64,000 nucleotides of DNA from DASSBR01 sp035688265 (GCA_035688265.1 DASSNE010000055.1:1-64000); one strand, 5' to 3'. Shown: positions 44,556 to 56,836, counted from the first letter of the stretch. Notes: generated by a model not told the origin, from the sequence alone. Program-made: numbers and translations.

Positions 44556-45023
44556 ATGAGCAAAGTCAGCGTGGGCAAAAAAATACCGGCATTCGAGCTG
44601 CCCGCCACGGGCGACAAGTTGCTGGGACTCAAGGACTTCGCCGGCCAAAACCTGGTGATCTATTTTTACCCAAAGGACGCGACGCCGGGCTGCACGACCG
44701 AGGGCCAGGAATTCCGCGACCTCAGCCCAAAGTTCAAGAAGCTCAACACCGCCATCGTCGGCGTTTCGCGCGACAGTGTGAAGTCGCATGAAAAATTCAA
44801 GGAAAAGCAGAGTTTCCCGTTCGACCTGATTTCCGATCAGGATGAAACGCTGTGCCGCATGTTCGACGTCATCAAGGAAAAGAACATGTACGGCAAGAAG
44901 GTGATGAGCATCGAGCGCAGCACTTTCCTGATCGACGGCGACGGCGTGCTGCGCCAGGAATGGCGCAAGGTCAAGGCGCCCGGGCACGCGGCGACGGTGC
45001 TGGAGGCGGTCGCCGCGCTGTAG
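44556..45023 (+). CDS. bcp: Thiol peroxidase / peroxiredoxin of the Bcp/PrxQ family
   Basis: A 155-aa peroxiredoxin. The peroxidatic cysteine is C46 in DATPGCTTEG. The residue five positions later, which is the resolving cysteine in E. coli Bcp, is Gln here. Another cysteine at about 100 (DETLCRMF) may serve, or the enzyme may act as a 1-Cys type with an external thiol. AAGGAG lies just before the ATG. It is co-transcribed with gcvR and convergent with metH. Confidence 0.93.
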   Translation: MSKVSVGKKIPAFELPATGDKLLGLKDFAGQNLVIYFYPKDATPGCTTEGQEFRDLSPKFKKLNTAIVGVSRDSVKSHEKFKEKQSFPFDLISDQDETLCRMFDVIKEKNMYGKKVMSIERSTFLIDGDGVLRQEWRKVKAPGHAATVLEAVAAL

Positions 45024-45034
45024 TCTTGCGGCGG

Positions 45035-48745
<3,711 letters not shown>

Positions 48746-48751
48746 AAAACC

Positions 48752-48809
48752 TGTAGGAGCGAGCGCTGCTCGCGAATAATTAGAATCGCGGCCGGCGGCC
48801 GCTCCTACA
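48752..48809. repeat. REP-like inverted pair between metF and metH
   Basis: TGTAGGAGCGAGCGCTGCTCGCGA and its inverse partner ending GCTCCTACA (given in part) enclose a short AT-rich centre. The sequence resembles the Pseudomonas-type REP palindrome that starts with GTAGGAGCG. The metF stop codon (48805-48807) lies inside the right arm. The element is close to the metH ribosome-binding region and could modulate the two genes differently. Confidence 0.78.
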
Positions 48810-49755
48810 CCATGTAGTTCAGCCGATCGAACGGCCGGTTGTAAGACTGGACGTCCTCTACAGGCCGGGCTGCCTTCGGTTTGAGCCCGAGCACGCGGCA
48901 GATCGCGAGCGTCAGGGCGGCGCGGTTGAGCGTGTAGAAATGAAATTCCTCGACACCCTCCGCCTGCAAGCGGCGGCATTGCTCGGCGGCAACGCTGGCG
49001 GCGACCAGCTGGCGCGTCTCCGGCTCGTCGTCGAGACCGTCGAACAGCTTGGCGAGCCACGGGGGCACGCTGGCGCCACAGGCGGCGCTGAACTTGAGCA
49101 CCTGCGCGAAATTGGTCACCGGCAGGATGCCCGGCACCAGCGGCACGTTTATGCCGGCCGCGCACACCCGATCGCGAAAGCGCAGGTAGATATCCGGATC
49201 AAAGAAATATTGCGTCATTGCGCGAGTGGCGCCGGCGTCGATTTTCGCCTTGAGGTTGTCGAGATCGGCTTCGGGCGATGTCGCGTCCGGATGCGTCTCC
49301 GGATGCGCGGCGACGCTGATCTCGAAGTCGCCGGCGCGCTTGAGCCCGGCGACCAGATCCGCGGCGCGCGCATAGCCGCCCGGATGCGGCACGAAGCGCT
49401 CGCTGCCATTCGGCGGGTCGCCGCGCAGCGCGACGACGTGACGCACGCCCGCGTCCCAGTACCGTTGCGCGATCGCATCGACTTCGGCGCGGGTCGCGCC
49501 GACGCAGGTCAGATGCGCGGCCGGTTCAAGCTTTGTTCGTCGCCGGATGCGCTCGACTGTTGAGTGGGTACGCTCGCGGGTGGAGCCGCCGGCACCGTAG
49601 GTGACGGAGACGAAATCCGGCGCCAGCGGCGCCAGCTGTTCGATCGCGTCCCAAAGCGCGGTCTCCATCTTGTCGGTTTTGGGCGGGAAAAATTCGAACG
49701 AGACGCGCACGCGGGGTTTCGTCGTGTGCGCCGTGCGATCCTTCGCATTGGTCAT
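48805..49755 (-). CDS. metF: 5,10-methylenetetrahydrofolate reductase
   Basis: A 316-aa flavoprotein TIM barrel that reduces methylene-THF to methyl-THF, the methyl donor for MetH. Motifs: VRVSFEFFPPKTDKM with the catalytic Glu, FVSVTYGAGGSTR, VVALRGDPP, and AATRAMTQYFFDPDIYLRF in part. The ATG at 49755 follows AAAGG, which belongs to the second riboswitch. The C-terminus ends inside a REP element. It is upstream of metH, so the two consecutive methyl-transfer steps are co-expressed and can be shut down by SAM. Confidence 0.97.
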   Translation of the reverse strand: MTNAKDRTAHTTKPRVRVSFEFFPPKTDKMETALWDAIEQLAPLAPDFVSVTYGAGGSTRERTHSTVERIRRRTKLEPAAHLTCVGATRAEVDAIAQRYWDAGVRHVVALRGDPPNGSERFVPHPGGYARAADLVAGLKRAGDFEISVAAHPETHPDATSPEADLDNLKAKIDAGATRAMTQYFFDPDIYLRFRDRVCAAGINVPLVPGILPVTNFAQVLKFSAACGASVPPWLAKLFDGLDDEPETRQLVAASVAAEQCRRLQAEGVEEFHFYTLNRAALTLAICRVLGLKPKAARPVEDVQSYNRPFDRLNYMV

Positions 49756-49764
49756 TTTGAAACG

Positions 49765-49826
49765 CCTTTGACGCTTTTAGCGGCATTTCTATCTCGCCCC
49801 GCAAACACGTCGTTAAACTCGGCGAG
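49765..49826 (-). ncRNA. Second SAM-II/SAM-V-like riboswitch aptamer, before the metF start
   Basis: Minus-strand reading: stem CTCGCC (49826-49821) pairs with GGCGAG (49798-49793). The loop starts GAGTTTAACGACG and ends TTTGC. The tail carries GAAATG and CGCTAAAA (49782-49775), then CGTC that can pair with GACG of the loop, and AAAGG (49769-49765). These elements follow the SAM-II core order, and the longer loop-tail pairing recalls SAM-V. The AAAGG is the metF Shine-Dalgarno, so ligand binding should block translation. Confidence 0.72.
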
Positions 49827-49834
49827 CGCGGGCC

Positions 49835-49869
49835 AAAAAAAACCCGCATCAGCTTGAACTAAAGCGGGC
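49835..49869 (-). terminator. Riboswitch-controlled terminator in the metF leader
   Basis: CCCGC (49868-49864) pairs with GCGGG (49847-49843) around a 16-base internal part and is followed by eight T residues (49842-49835). An alternative pairing exists: ATCAGCTT (49910-49903) with AAGCTGAT (49855-49848), and GCGGGC (49902-49897) with GCCCGC (49869-49864). That pairing would break both the terminator and the first aptamer, so it is a plausible antiterminator. Confidence 0.85.
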
Positions 49870-49924
49870 GGACCTCTTTAGCGAGATTTTTAACGCGCCC
49901 GCAAGCTGATATCAAATCGGCGCG
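49870..49924 (-). ncRNA. SAM-II riboswitch aptamer, first of two in the metF leader
   Basis: Minus-strand reading: P1 CGCGCC (49924-49919) pairs with GGCGCG (49899-49894). The loop is GATTTGATATCAGCTTGC. The tail is TTAAAAATCTCGCTAAAGAGG. The order GATTTG...GCTTGC, P1 closing strand, TTAAA...CGCTAAAG is that of the SAM-II class (metA/metX motif), which is best known from alphaproteobacteria. A terminator with eight T residues follows at once, so SAM binding should stop transcription of metF-metH. Confidence 0.85.
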
Positions 49925-49944
49925 GTCCCCGAAGGGACGGTGCA

Positions 49945-49974
49945 AGTATGGGAACCGAATGCCGCCTTTGTCAA
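49945..49974 (-). promoter_or_regulatory. Predicted promoter of the metF leader
   Basis: On the minus strand TTGACA (49974-49969, perfect -35) and CATACT (49950-49945) are spaced by 18 bases. The start would fall near 49938, about 14 bases before the first aptamer. The -35 overlaps the stop codon of the upstream M16 peptidase gene. Confidence 0.65.
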
Positions 49975-52637
49975 GTGCCTCCCGGCTTTGGCCCCTCGGT
50001 GGCTGTGACGAAGCCATCCGGCCGGATCCACTTCTTGAAGGCCTTCTGCACGTCTTCGGCGCTCAGGCCGACGTAGCGATGGGCCGCGATGACCGGCTCG
50101 TGCAGCGGCAGATCCTCGCTGCCGCGTTGCAACAGGCCGCCACCGATGGCGCTGATGCTGGAGCCTTCCAGTGCGATCGAGCGCAACAGCATGGCCTGGG
50201 CGCGGTGCAACTCGTCCTTGTCGACTGCTTGCGTTTGCATCAGCTTGACGTCGTGGAGCGCCAGCGCGCGCGCCTTGGCGACCTTGTCCGGGTCGGCGCC
50301 ATAGCCGATCGAGAACGTCGAGCGGGTCTTGCCGATCGAGAAGCTGGAGCCGACGCTGTAAACCAGGCCCGCGTCGGTGCGCAGGTCGTGGAACAGCCGG
50401 CTGGCGAAGCCGCCGCCCAGCACGGCGTTGCCGAGCCACAGCGCGTAACGATCCTTGTCGGACAGCGTCAGGCCGAGCGTTTCCTCCAACGCGACGTGAT
50501 CCTGCACGCGGCTCTTGTCCGGCACGTGAACCACGGCCGAATCATTGGGCGGGATCGGCGGCAGGTGCGTCTTCGGCGGCTTGCCCTTGGCTTGCCAGCC
50601 GCCGAAGTATTTTTTGATGACTGCCTCGGCATGCTTCGGGTCGATGTCGCCGATCACGACGATCGTCGTCAGGTCCGGTCGGAACGCCTTGTGATAATAG
50701 TCGACGGCGTCGGCCAGCTTGAGTGACATGACGCCTTGCGGCGTCGCCTGGCGCAGCGCCGGGTCGCCCTTCGGCACCAGGTGCTCGGTCACCGCGCGCT
50801 GGAAATGATAGCCCGGACTTTGCAGCACGCCCGCCAGGTGCCGCGCGGCCTGCATTTTGGCGATCGTGAATGCCCGCTTCGGCAGTGCCGGATGTAACTC
50901 ATTCGCGGCCAGCAGCTCGACGCCATGATCAAAATCCTTCGCCAGCACCAGCAGCGAAAAACTTGCGCCCGCCGATTCGGACGCGCCGATGTCGTCGAGC
51001 GCGCGTTCGAATTGCAGCCGGTTGAGTTTCTGCGTACCGAAGTCGAACAGCCGGTCGAGCGCGCCGGCGATGCCTTCCTGGCCCTTTGGCACTTCAAGAT
51101 CCGGATTGGTGCGAATCTGCCCGTACACGCTGACGGTACGGCTCACCGATTCCGGCTGCACGATCAGCTTGATGCCGTTATCGAGTGTGGTGACCGTCGG
51201 GTGCACGATCGGCTCCGGCACGACCAGCTTCGCCAATGCCTCCCGGGCCCACTTCGGCAGCTCAACCGGCTTCGGATTCTTGGGTGTAAACGACTCCTTG
51301 CCGCCGAAGCCCTTAGACGACAGCGCTTTGCCGGAGGCCTGCGGCGTCAGCACCGCGACAACCATGTGGTTGAGATCGAGGTATTGTCTGGCGACGCGAT
51401 TGACGTCCGCCACGTTCACCTGCTCGATCGCCTGCGTCCAGTCGGCAGGCGAATGCAGCCCCTCGACCGCGACCGCTTCCGACCAGGCGCCGGCCAGGCC
51501 GGAAATGGAATTCTTGCGCGTTTCGGCACCCGTCAGCGCGTGGCGCTTCGCCGCCGCCACGAGGTCCGGATCGACGCCGTGCGTGACGATGTCTTGCAGA
51601 ATGCTCTTGACCGACTTGACCAGCGCCTTCGAGTCCTGCCCCTTGGCGAATGCGGCCGCCGCATAAGCCATTCCCACATCCTTCATGCCGGTATAGCTGA
51701 ATCCGGCGGCGAGCGCCTTGCCTTCCGGGCGCAGCGCATACAGCTTGCCGCGCGGACTCGACAACACCGCGCCCAGCACTTCCGCCGCGGCGAAATCGTG
51801 GCTGGTCGTCGCCGGGAACCGAAACGCCAGCGTCACCAGACCGTAGGGCCGATCCGTCTTCGCGTGCAGCGTCTGCGACTTGACCGGCTGCAGCTTGATC
51901 TTCGGCCGTGGCGGCAGCTTGTGCGCCGGAATGTCGCCGAACAATTGCTTGATCGTGTCGAGCGTCTTGTCGGGGTCAACCTTGCCGGCGATCACCAGCA
52001 CAGCGTTGTTCGGCACGTACCACTGGTCGTGGAACTGTTTGAGCCGCGCGGCGGTCAACTTGTCAAACGACGGGCGGGTGCCGAGGCCGGTACTCGCATA
52101 GGGTGTGCCCGTAAACAAAGCATGCAGCAATCGGGTGTATAACAGGTACTGCGGATCGGAGGTGTCGCGTGCGACCTCCTGTTCGATCGCACCGCGTTCC
52201 TGCTGCCAGGCGTCCGTCGTATCGAGCACGCCCGTCATCCGCAGCGCGCCAATGTGCAGTGCAACGGGCAGATCGGCGGACGGCACCGTGAAGTAGTACC
52301 GCGTGACGACCGGCTGCGTCTGCGCGTTGGAGGCACCACCGAGCGCCGCGGTGATGTCGGCCAGTTGCGCGGCGGTCAGGCCCGGGCTGCCGCGAAACAT
52401 CATGTGTTCCTGCGCATGCGCGAGGCCGGGAAACTTTGCCGGCGCCTCGACGGCGCCCACGAGATAGTTCATCTCGACCGTCGCAACCGGCGCGAGCGTG
52501 TCACGCACGATGACCACGCGCAGGCCGTTTTTGAGTTGCGCGCGGAGCACGTTCCGATCGTGGCCGCCGTCCGCCGCCGCGGCAGCGAACGCGGTCGTGA
52601 ACAGCGTGAGGAACACCAGAAGCTTTGAAATGCGCAT
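49971..52637 (-). CDS. M16-family zinc peptidase (pitrilysin-like), exported
   Basis: An 888-aa protein with a signal peptide (KLLVFLTLFTTAFAAAAA) and two M16 halves. The zinc motif HxxEH is H74-A-Q-E77-H78 (GLAHAQEHMMFRGS). The second half begins about residue 470 (VTTLDNGIKLIVQPES) and lacks the zinc motif, as usual in fused M16 proteins. Each half is followed by an M16_C domain with the R/Y elements. It probably degrades peptides in the periplasm. It is monocistronic or read-through to metF, and divergent from opgG. Confidence 0.93.
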   Translation of the reverse strand: MRISKLLVFLTLFTTAFAAAAADGGHDRNVLRAQLKNGLRVVIVRDTLAPVATVEMNYLVGAVEAPAKFPGLAHAQEHMMFRGSPGLTAAQLADITAALGGASNAQTQPVVTRYYFTVPSADLPVALHIGALRMTGVLDTTDAWQQERGAIEQEVARDTSDPQYLLYTRLLHALFTGTPYASTGLGTRPSFDKLTAARLKQFHDQWYVPNNAVLVIAGKVDPDKTLDTIKQLFGDIPAHKLPPRPKIKLQPVKSQTLHAKTDRPYGLVTLAFRFPATTSHDFAAAEVLGAVLSSPRGKLYALRPEGKALAAGFSYTGMKDVGMAYAAAAFAKGQDSKALVKSVKSILQDIVTHGVDPDLVAAAKRHALTGAETRKNSISGLAGAWSEAVAVEGLHSPADWTQAIEQVNVADVNRVARQYLDLNHMVVAVLTPQASGKALSSKGFGGKESFTPKNPKPVELPKWAREALAKLVVPEPIVHPTVTTLDNGIKLIVQPESVSRTVSVYGQIRTNPDLEVPKGQEGIAGALDRLFDFGTQKLNRLQFERALDDIGASESAGASFSLLVLAKDFDHGVELLAANELHPALPKRAFTIAKMQAARHLAGVLQSPGYHFQRAVTEHLVPKGDPALRQATPQGVMSLKLADAVDYYHKAFRPDLTTIVVIGDIDPKHAEAVIKKYFGGWQAKGKPPKTHLPPIPPNDSAVVHVPDKSRVQDHVALEETLGLTLSDKDRYALWLGNAVLGGGFASRLFHDLRTDAGLVYSVGSSFSIGKTRSTFSIGYGADPDKVAKARALALHDVKLMQTQAVDKDELHRAQAMLLRSIALEGSSISAIGGGLLQRGSEDLPLHEPVIAAHRYVGLSAEDVQKAFKKWIRPDGFVTATEGPKPGGT

Positions 52638-52773
52638 TGCGGACGTCCTGTGGGGCGTTATTGTTATTCACACTACGGCGCGGCAGGCGCCGGGCGCAAC
52701 CCTTTTGTTATCATGGCCCGTGCACCGGCATAGAACGCCATCATAAAACCGGCATAAGGAAGGAGAACCGGCC

Positions 52774-54291
52774 GTGACAATCCGTTTTCGAACCCGTCTG
52801 CTGCGCAGCTTCGGGCTGGCCGTGATGTTGGCGGCGCCTGCGCTGGCACATGCAGCGGCTACTTTCGGCTTTGACGACGTAGTGGCGAAAGCCAAGGCGC
52901 TGGCCGCCAAGCCCTTCCAGCAACCGAAGCCGATTCCGGATTTTCTCGCCAACATCAGCTACAACGATTACCGCGACATCCGCTTCCGGGTCGAGGACTC
53001 GCTGTGGAAACAGTCGAACACCCGATTCCAGGTGCGGCTGATTCATCCGGGTTTGTATTACAAGCACTCGGTCACGATCAATGTTGTCGACGCGCAGGGT
53101 GTGCACGAAGTGCAGTTCTCGCCGCAGTTGTTCGACTACGGCCACAACAAGTTCGCCGACAAGATTCCGCCCGATCTCGGCTTTGCCGGCTTCAAGCTGA
53201 CCTACCCGCTCAAGGACAAAAAGGCAGACAACCAATTCATCGTGTTCGCGGGCGCGAGCTATTTCCGTGCCGTGGGGCGCGACGAAGCGTGGGGCCTGTC
53301 GGCACGCGGCCTGGCGGTCGACACCGGCCTGCAAAGCGGCGAGGAATTTCCGTTCTTCAAGGAATTCTGGCTGGTGCGCCCGGCGCCGGACGCCCAGCAG
53401 ATGACGGTCTATGCGCTGCTCGACAGCAAGCGCGTCACCGGCGCGTACCAGTTCGTCATCAAACCCGGCGAGACGACGGTCGTCGACGTCAAGACAACCC
53501 TGTTCGAGCGCGCCGACATCAAGCAGCTCGGCATCGCGCCGCTGACGAGCATGTTCTTTTACGGCGAGGATTCGCCCAAACCGGCCGGGTACTGGCGCCC
53601 GGAGGTGCACGATTCGGACGGCCTGCTGGTGCACGCCGGTACCGGCGAATGGCTGTGGCGGCCGCTGATCAACCCGGCGCAACTGCTGCTCAGCGCGTTC
53701 CAGCTGAAAAACCCGCTCGGTTTCGGGCTGATGCAGCGCGACCGACACTTTTACGACTACCAGGATCTCGAAGCGCGCTACGACATCCGCCCGTCGGCGT
53801 GGGTGATGCCGGACGGGGACTGGGGCGACGGCCAGGTGATGCTGGTCGAGATTCCGAGCGACAAGGAAGTAAACGACAATATCGTCGCGTTCTGGGTGCC
53901 GAAGAACGTGCCCAAGCTGGGCGAGCCGCTGAACTTCAGCTACACGATCCGCTGGACCTCGCACACGCCGCAACCGGCCGCGATCGGCCAGAACACATCG
54001 ACCTGGATCGGCGCCGGCGACAAGCCGCCGCTCAAGCGCTTCGTGCTCGAATTCAACAGCGCCGTCCTGTCCAGCCTGCCGGCGGACGCGAAAGTCGAGG
54101 GGGTCATTACCGTGGGCGACGGCGGCAAACTGGTCGAACAGCATACCGAGAAAAACCCGGTGACCGGCGGCTGGCGACTGTCGTTCGAGGTCGACCCGCC
54201 AGACAAGCCACTCGAGCTGCGCGCCTTCCTCAAGGCCGGCGACAAAACGCTGACCGAAACCTGGAGCTTTTTATACGCGCCGCCGTCATGA
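52774..54291 (+). CDS. opgG: Glucan biosynthesis protein OpgG (MdoG)
   Basis: A 505-aa periplasmic protein required for osmoregulated periplasmic glucan backbone synthesis. It has a signal peptide (LLRSFGLAVMLAAPALAHA). Family motifs include FGFDDVVAKAKALAAKPF, NISYNDYRDIRF, SYFRAVGRDEAWGLSARGLA in part, and WVMPDGDWGDGQVMLVE. The start codon is GTG, preceded by AAGGAAGGAG. The stop overlaps the start of the next small gene (TCATGA), so opgG, the small gene and opgH are translationally coupled. Confidence 0.95.
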   Translation: MTIRFRTRLLRSFGLAVMLAAPALAHAAATFGFDDVVAKAKALAAKPFQQPKPIPDFLANISYNDYRDIRFRVEDSLWKQSNTRFQVRLIHPGLYYKHSVTINVVDAQGVHEVQFSPQLFDYGHNKFADKIPPDLGFAGFKLTYPLKDKKADNQFIVFAGASYFRAVGRDEAWGLSARGLAVDTGLQSGEEFPFFKEFWLVRPAPDAQQMTVYALLDSKRVTGAYQFVIKPGETTVVDVKTTLFERADIKQLGIAPLTSMFFYGEDSPKPAGYWRPEVHDSDGLLVHAGTGEWLWRPLINPAQLLLSAFQLKNPLGFGLMQRDRHFYDYQDLEARYDIRPSAWVMPDGDWGDGQVMLVEIPSDKEVNDNIVAFWVPKNVPKLGEPLNFSYTIRWTSHTPQPAAIGQNTSTWIGAGDKPPLKRFVLEFNSAVLSSLPADAKVEGVITVGDGGKLVEQHTEKNPVTGGWRLSFEVDPPDKPLELRAFLKAGDKTLTETWSFLYAPPS

Positions 54292-54758
54292 CCCTGCCAG
54301 TACGCGCCGCCGACGCCTCCACCTCCACGCCGCTTGACGACTGGCGGCTTGCGGGCGAGCGTGCAGATCGCTATCTCGCCGCACTCGGGTATGAAGCAGC
54401 GGAACGCCACCGGCTGACGCAGGCGGCGATTGCGCGCGCGGCGACCGGCTCGGCCTGGGCATCGGGCAAGAGCGCGACCGGCCAGACGATGATCGCGTTG
54501 CAGCAATTTCTCACCGGACACGAAAACGAGCCGCTGCTGGCGACGCCGGAACTGATGGCGGCGTCGGCGCGCGTGCGACTGCATCGCTGGCTGGCGGAGC
54601 GCCGGCTCGAAGGCGCGGCGCCACTCGAAGAGACGCCGGACGGACGCGTGCGGCTCGTGGCGATGCCGCCGATGAAGCGCGTCAACATGTCGCCCGCGCG
54701 CATCACGCGCCGGCCGGCGCCGCTGCGCTGGCTGTTCCGGATGCTGGGGGCTCATTGA
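54288..54758 (+). CDS. Small protein resembling the detached cytoplasmic N-terminal domain of OpgH
   Basis: A 156-aa soluble protein with no membrane segment. It overlaps the opgG stop at its start and the opgH start (TGATG) at its end, so it is made in step with both. Its C-terminal part RLVAMPPMKRVNMSPARITRRPAPLRWLF parallels the E. coli OpgH cytoplasmic N-terminal region (AMPEATRSSMFPDPW... then RFWDRL), given here in part. The downstream OpgH starts just before its first membrane helix and lacks this domain. It may regulate OpgH or, as in E. coli OpgH, contact the division machinery. The function is inference. Confidence 0.75.
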   Translation: MTLPVRAADASTSTPLDDWRLAGERADRYLAALGYEAAERHRLTQAAIARAATGSAWASGKSATGQTMIALQQFLTGHENEPLLATPELMAASARVRLHRWLAERRLEGAAPLEETPDGRVRLVAMPPMKRVNMSPARITRRPAPLRWLFRMLGAH

Positions 54759-56836
54759 TGGCAGCCACCAAACAATATCGCGCGGCGAATCCGCGCTGGC
54801 GGCGGGCCGCGTTCATACGCCACGTGCTGCTGTTCGCGCTCGTCGCGGTGCAGACCGCGTTCGCGGGAATGTACATGCTCGAGATCCTGCCCTATCACGG
54901 CAACACCGCCCTGGAGGCAGCGGTGCTTGCCACCTTCATCGGGCTGTTCGCGTGGATTTCCGTCGGCTTCTGGACCGCGTTTTCGGGCTTCTTCACACTC
55001 TTGTTCAACTGGCGCCGGCTTGCCATTACCCGCATTTGTGAAGCGCGCGGCAGCGATTCGGCGCCGCTTGCGCCGACCGCGATCCTGATGCCGGTGTACA
55101 ACGAGGACCCGCGGCGCGTGTTCGCCGGCCTCAAGACGACATACCTGTCGCTGCAGAAAACCGGGCAGCTCGAACATTTCGAGTTTTTCGTACTGAGCGA
55201 CACGACTGACGCGGAAAGCGCCGTGCGCGAGGAACTCGAATGGGCGGAACTGTGCCGCGAGTTGAACGCGTTCAGCCGCATCCACTACCGGCGCCGGCGT
55301 ACCCACATCAAGCGCAAGAGCGGCAACATCGGCGACTTCTGCCGCCGCTGGGGCTCGAAGTCCCGCTACATGATCGTCTTCGATGCGGACAGCGTCATGG
55401 CCGGTTCCACGCTGGTGAAGATGGTGCAGATGATGGAGGTGCGGCCGGAGGCCGGCATCATTCAGACGCCGCCGGTTACAGCGAACAAGAACTCGCTGTT
55501 CGCGCGCATTCAGCAGTTCGCCAATCGCGTCTACGGGCCGATGTTCACCGCCGGCGTGCATTTCTGGCAGCTCGGCGAATGCTATTACTGGGGCCACAAC
55601 GCGATCATCCGCATCAAGCCGTTCATCGAGCATTGCGGCTTGTCGCGGCTTCCGGGCAGCGGCCCGCTGGGCGGCGAAATTTTGAGCCACGACTTCGTCG
55701 AAGCCGCACTGATGCGCCGCGCCGGGTGGGAAGTCTGGGTCGCCTACGATCTGCCCGGCAGTTACGAGGAAACGCCGCCGACGCTGCTCGACGAGCTCAA
55801 GCGCGACCGGCGCTGGTGCCAAGGCAACCTGCAGCACCTGCGCCTGCTCGGCACCAAGGGACTGTCGTCGGCGCACCGCGCAATGTTCGTCAACGGCGTG
55901 ATGGCCTATGCGTCGGCGATGGTCTGGCTGCTGTTCCTGATCCTGTCGACGGCGGAAGTCGCGGTGCAGGCGCTGACGCCGGTGAAATATTTCTCAAACA
56001 AGCCGAGCCTGTTTCCGATCTGGCCGGAATGGCATCCGAACTGGGCGCTGGCGCTGGTCATCTCGACCGCCGGATTGCTGTTCCTGCCCAAGATCCTGAG
56101 CTGGCTGCTGACGCTCATCAAGCAGCCACCGACCCGCTGCTTCGGCGGATTTTTTGCGCTGACGCTGAGCGTCATCTTCGAAACGATCGTCGCGAGTCTG
56201 CTGGCACCGATCCGCATGCTGTTTCACGCCAAGTTCGTGCTGACGACGCTGATCGGCCGCCAGGTCAAATGGGGCGCGCAGGTGCGCGAGGACGCCGAAA
56301 CCACCTGGGGCACGGCGATCCGCTATCACGGCAGCGCGACCGTGATCGCCATCATCTGGGCCGGCGGCGTGTACTGGCTCAATCCGGCGTTTTTCTGGTG
56401 GCTGGCGCCGATCGTGAGCGCGCTGGTGCTGTCGATTCCGCTGTCGACCTACCTCAGCCGCGTGCGCCTCGGCCGCGCCGCGCGCCGCGTCAAGCTGTTC
56501 GTCATTCCCGAGGAAATCGAGCCCCCGCCCGAACTCGAGGTGTTGAACCGGCAACTGGCGCCGGCTGCGGCCGACGTGGACGATTTCGTCCGCGCCGTCG
56601 TTGACCCGAAAGTCAACGCCATTCACCTGGCGATGCTGCGGCGCAAGCCGCGCATGCCGCCCGAGAAGGCCAAGCGCCTCGCGCGCATCCGAACCAAAGC
56701 GCTGCAATCCGGTCCAACGGCTCTGACCAGCCTCGACAAATCCGACCTGCTGCAAGACGTCGACAGCATGCAGGCGCTGCACCTCGGCGTGTGGCAGACG
56801 ACTGACGGGGAACTAAGCCGGCAGTGGGGTATATAA
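54758..56836 (+). CDS. opgH: Glucans biosynthesis glucosyltransferase OpgH (core, without N-terminal domain)
   Basis: A 692-aa inner-membrane GT2-family glucosyltransferase that polymerises beta-1,2-linked glucose from UDP-glucose. Membrane helices lie near residues 22-45 and 60-85. The catalytic domain has PVYNEDP, FVLSDTTD, the IVFDADSVMAG DxD motif, HNAIIRIKPFIEHC, SHDFVEAALMRRAGW and the QxxRW-like DELKRDRRWCQGN. Further helices follow at about 385-600, then a cytoplasmic tail. The length is near that of Xanthomonas HrpM and shorter than E. coli OpgH, because the N-terminal domain is encoded separately upstream. Confidence 0.95.
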   Translation: MAATKQYRAANPRWRRAAFIRHVLLFALVAVQTAFAGMYMLEILPYHGNTALEAAVLATFIGLFAWISVGFWTAFSGFFTLLFNWRRLAITRICEARGSDSAPLAPTAILMPVYNEDPRRVFAGLKTTYLSLQKTGQLEHFEFFVLSDTTDAESAVREELEWAELCRELNAFSRIHYRRRRTHIKRKSGNIGDFCRRWGSKSRYMIVFDADSVMAGSTLVKMVQMMEVRPEAGIIQTPPVTANKNSLFARIQQFANRVYGPMFTAGVHFWQLGECYYWGHNAIIRIKPFIEHCGLSRLPGSGPLGGEILSHDFVEAALMRRAGWEVWVAYDLPGSYEETPPTLLDELKRDRRWCQGNLQHLRLLGTKGLSSAHRAMFVNGVMAYASAMVWLLFLILSTAEVAVQALTPVKYFSNKPSLFPIWPEWHPNWALALVISTAGLLFLPKILSWLLTLIKQPPTRCFGGFFALTLSVIFETIVASLLAPIRMLFHAKFVLTTLIGRQVKWGAQVREDAETTWGTAIRYHGSATVIAIIWAGGVYWLNPAFFWWLAPIVSALVLSIPLSTYLSRVRLGRAARRVKLFVIPEEIEPPPELEVLNRQLAPAAADVDDFVRAVVDPKVNAIHLAMLRRKPRMPPEKAKRLARIRTKALQSGPTALTSLDKSDLLQDVDSMQALHLGVWQTTDGELSRQWGI

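Noticed and set aside
49793..49924. SAH riboswitch before metF
   Set aside because: The metF context made it likely, but the conserved SAH aptamer block (GAGG then GCGYTGC) is absent, while the SAM-II order is present twice.
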